Part shown: positions 4,798 to 6,940 of the stretch, piece after piece
Numbering within the stretch: position 1 is the stretch's first letter
Layout of the letters: every line of letters begins with the position of its first letter
DNA from: Candidatus Parcubacteria bacterium
Lineage (GTDB): Bacteria; Patescibacteriota; Patescibacteriia; Patescibacteriales; UBA12075
Direction: 5' to 3'
Assembly: GCA_023139655.1 (NCBI GenBank)
Contig: JAGLNE010000063.1
Location: 1-6,940, forward strand
Length of the DNA: 6,940 nucleotides
Made by a program: the position numbers and the translations under genes
The notes under the pieces: generated by a model
The model's input: only the letters and a program-made list of their open reading frames with translations
What the model was told of the DNA's origin: nothing
Databases searched by the model: none

Positions 4798-6940
4798 TCA
4801 AAGTGAGCTAAAATCAGCATTAGATATCCCTAGCCCCAGCGTTCTCATCACACTAAAAGCATCGGCGGGGCGTCCCAGGAAATACCGCTTATTATCCGTT
4901 GGATTAATATACCAGGCTTCGCCGTTGTTTTCCACTTGCAAAAATATTTTTCCGTATTGATCATTGGCAAAATCTTGGTCAAATGCCATGGTGCCCTCCC
5001 CCAGCGGATCATAGCCGCCAGATACTTCGTCATTATCATTAAAGCCGTCGGAGTCACTGTCAGCCTGATTTTTGTCGGTCCCGATCGCGTCTTCAAATAT
5101 GTCTGAAAGCCCATCAGAGTCCGTGTCCGGCCCGGTAAGCGCGGCCATACCGATCGGGATCAAGGATAAGTGTTCATTGGTAATACCGATTCCTTCGCCG
5201 CGCATTACGGAAAACGCGTCATCCGGCCGCCCCAAATAATGCCTGATTTCCGTACTGGGATTAACATAATAGGCCTCACCGTTTTGTTCCACTGTCAGGA
5301 TTATTTTGCCCCTAAGCTGCTGGTACATTACCTGGTTAGATATGGCGGCTTGGTTAGCGGGGTTTACTGTTTCGCCTGTGCCTTCTTCTGTATCACCAGA
5401 CGGAATTTCTGTTGGTGTTTCCGGTTCCCCTGCTTCCGTGCCAATAGTAAAGGCCAAAGGAATTGACTCTACTTTGTGTCCGGCATTATTTTCCGAAACT
5501 ACATAATAATCATAAGTATTGTTAGTGAGGCCAGTTAAAATTGCCTCATGCTCGCCTGTCAAGTCACTTGAGTCATAAACCGCATAATCCACCGTGTCTT
5601 TAAGGCGGTAATAAACTTTTGTATCCGCTAAAAAACTAGTATTCCAACTTATGGTGGCTTGCCCTGTCTGTGTCATTATCCGCGGACCGCCGGTTATTTT
5701 AATACTATCGTTAGTCGGCATGGTGAAATTTAGATCAAGCTTTTCCCGCTCCTGTGTACCAAAATTCGCAAAAATACGCCAGTCATACCACATATCCGGC
5801 TCTAAGTCGTTTACATCACGGGTGTGTACCAGAGCGGCCGTGCTCTCACCTGTCTCTACCCAGCCGGTAAACAACTTTTTCTTGTAGTCGGCATTAGCCG
5901 TTGCCTCTTTACTGGTCTGCCAATACAAACGGACCGAGCTGGAGCTGTAAAATTCAGCCTTTACATTGCTTATCTCAAAGGCATCCCGGGTGCTGGCATC
6001 ACCATAAACATAAACGGTGTGGGAAACCGAATTGTTCGCCTTATCAGTGTCCTTTAGCCGGTCGTTAATATTAACTCTAAAGTTCAAATTCCGCTCGCCC
6101 TGGGCATTAAAAAACTTCCCGGTATAAGAATAAGTGAACTCTTTGCTTGGCAGCAAAGGGGCGGCGAATGAGGGATACTCACTAGCGCTAAAGCTCTCAA
6201 TATCAAAATCATCAAAAATATAGCTAACTTCCTGGTCAATCATGGGGAAAACCGATATATCCGCGTCATAACGAAAGCCGGCATCACTTACCAGAGTGAC
6301 TGACCCGGTATTAGCTACCGTGATGGTAATCGTTACATCCTCGTTAGTTACCGGGGTCGTATTGCTTAGCTCTATTTTGATAATACCAATATCAATTGCC
6401 GTGGGCGACACTATCGTAACCGAAGTAGTTAACTCGTTATTCTCTTCATTGCTTTCTGAGAGCTGATTATTATTATCAATAGAAAAATTCATGTCTTTGG
6501 TGCCTTCAGTTAAAAATTTACCGCGATAAACATACTCAAATTCTTCTCCAGACATTACCGGATTACTAGAATTAATTTCCGGTACGGTTTCTTCTATCAA
6601 AGTAAAATCATCAAAGCTGTAGCTGTAAGAGCTTAGCCCGATAGAAGTCCTAAATTTGGCATAGCCTGAATTTTCGGCGGTTACGGTAACTATGCACTCT
6701 TGTCCGGCGGCCGGGTTTTCCGGGAATACGCTGATTGATTCAATTGACACGTCATATTGCTCCACCACGGTTATCTGCACATAGTTGGTGTTGTTTGTTT
6801 CCCGCCATTCATCCAGATTATCGTTCTTATCCACGGTAAAGCTGACATTTTTTTTGCCAATTGAATAAAACGAGCCTTCTACGGTGTAGGTAACAGATGC
6901 GGTCGGCTCCAGCGGACTGCTCGCGCTTACGTTTGGCATT
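4798..6940 (-). CDS. Large secreted surface protein: CARDB, Fn3-like and calcium-binding repeats with paired C-terminal 'GEAWYINP' repeats; 5' end beyond window
   Basis: At least 713 C-terminal residues are visible. The first Met at 6939 lies mid-domain with no signal peptide, so the gene extends past the right edge (residue numbers are from that Met). Three CARDB-type beta-sandwich units end near 60, 178 and 312, each with a G-x-F...F-x-(I/V)-(D/N)...NN pattern; units 2 and 3 share SYxFDDF. Two Fn3-like domains follow (about 318-408 and 412-500), then a Pro/Glu/Thr-rich linker (500-530). Repeat A (544-594) and repeat B (663-713) are 30/51 identical. Between them sits a thrombospondin-3-like calcium-binding segment, DTDSDGLSD...E (605-616) and DSDSDGFND...E (627-638). 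The protein ends exactly with repeat B and has no LPXTG or hydrophobic anchor. The role is probably structural or adhesive at the cell surface. The stop is TGA. Confidence 0.85.
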   Translation of the reverse strand, partial: MPNVSASSPLEPTASVTYTVEGSFYSIGKKNVSFTVDKNDNLDEWRETNNTNYVQITVVEQYDVSIESISVFPENPAAGQECIVTVTAENSGYAKFRTSIGLSSYSYSFDDFTLIEETVPEINSSNPVMSGEEFEYVYRGKFLTEGTKDMNFSIDNNNQLSESNEENNELTTSVTIVSPTAIDIGIIKIELSNTTPVTNEDVTITITVANTGSVTLVSDAGFRYDADISVFPMIDQEVSYIFDDFDIESFSASEYPSFAAPLLPSKEFTYSYTGKFFNAQGERNLNFRVNINDRLKDTDKANNSVSHTVYVYGDASTRDAFEISNVKAEFYSSSSVRLYWQTSKEATANADYKKKLFTGWVETGESTAALVHTRDVNDLEPDMWYDWRIFANFGTQEREKLDLNFTMPTNDSIKITGGPRIMTQTGQATISWNTSFLADTKVYYRLKDTVDYAVYDSSDLTGEHEAILTGLTNNTYDYYVVSENNAGHKVESIPLAFTIGTEAGEPETPTEIPSGDTEEGTGETVNPANQAAISNQVMYQQLRGKIILTVEQNGEAYYVNPSTEIRHYLGRPDDAFSVMRGEGIGITNEHLSLIPIGMAALTGPDTDSDGLSDIFEDAIGTDKNQADSDSDGFNDNDEVSGGYDPLGEGTMAFDQDFANDQYGKIFLQVENNGEAWYINPTDNKRYFLGRPADAFSVMRTLGLGISNADFSSL

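Noticed and set aside
4848..6057. Several short open frames overlapping the CARDB gene on both strands
   Set aside because: They are other-frame shadows of a long gene with clear repeat domains and have no start signals or recognisable motifs.
6937..6939. Met codon at 6939 as the true start of the CARDB protein
   Set aside because: It is inside a CARDB unit, is followed by no signal peptide, and the frame is open to the window edge; the gene is cut by the window.

Overview
The window looks like a piece of a surface-glycan and surface-protein locus from a Patescibacteria (CPR) bacterium, most likely a Parcubacteria/Falkowbacteria-type lineage. The basis is recall, not a search: the C-terminal 'GEAWYINP...LGRP.DAFSVMR' repeat of the last gene, the Wzy/WaaL-like protein with a TPR tail, compact genes and AT-rich spacers full of hairpins all resemble such genomes. 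Visible stop codons are TAG, TAG and TGA. TGA ends a protein exactly at the end of a repeat domain, so the code is the standard bacterial one and not the TGA=Gly code of Gracilibacteria/SR1.

Layout: 1-747 (minus) is the N-terminal 249 residues of a nucleotide-sugar dehydrogenase (UDP-glucose/GDP-mannose dehydrogenase family) that runs off the left edge. 748-1068 is a divergent intergenic region with a promoter facing each way and a 135-bp nested inverted repeat between them. 1069-2229 (plus) is a GT4-family glycosyltransferase, apparently translated from a leaderless mRNA. 2230-2390 is a convergent spacer with palindromic element copy 1 and a perfect bidirectional terminator. 2391-4619 (minus) is an O-antigen ligase/polymerase-like membrane protein with TPR repeats. 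4620-4797 holds its consensus promoter and palindromic element copy 2. 4798-6940 (minus) is the C-terminal part of a large secreted protein (CARDB x3, two Fn3-like domains, calcium-binding repeat, two copies of an unnamed repeat) whose N-terminus lies beyond the right edge.

How the genes may work together (inference): the dehydrogenase would make a nucleotide-activated sugar acid, the GT4 enzyme would add sugars to a cytoplasmic lipid-linked glycan, and the Wzy/WaaL-like protein would polymerise it or transfer it outside the membrane. The CARDB protein is a cell-surface product and a possible glycan acceptor. The genes are not one operon: each of the three visible gene starts has its own candidate promoter. 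The most unusual aspect is the spacers, all of which carry long hairpin-forming repeats. Two related copies flank the ligase gene, one of them lying between its promoter and start codon. No RNA gene, CRISPR array, transposase or phage gene is visible.
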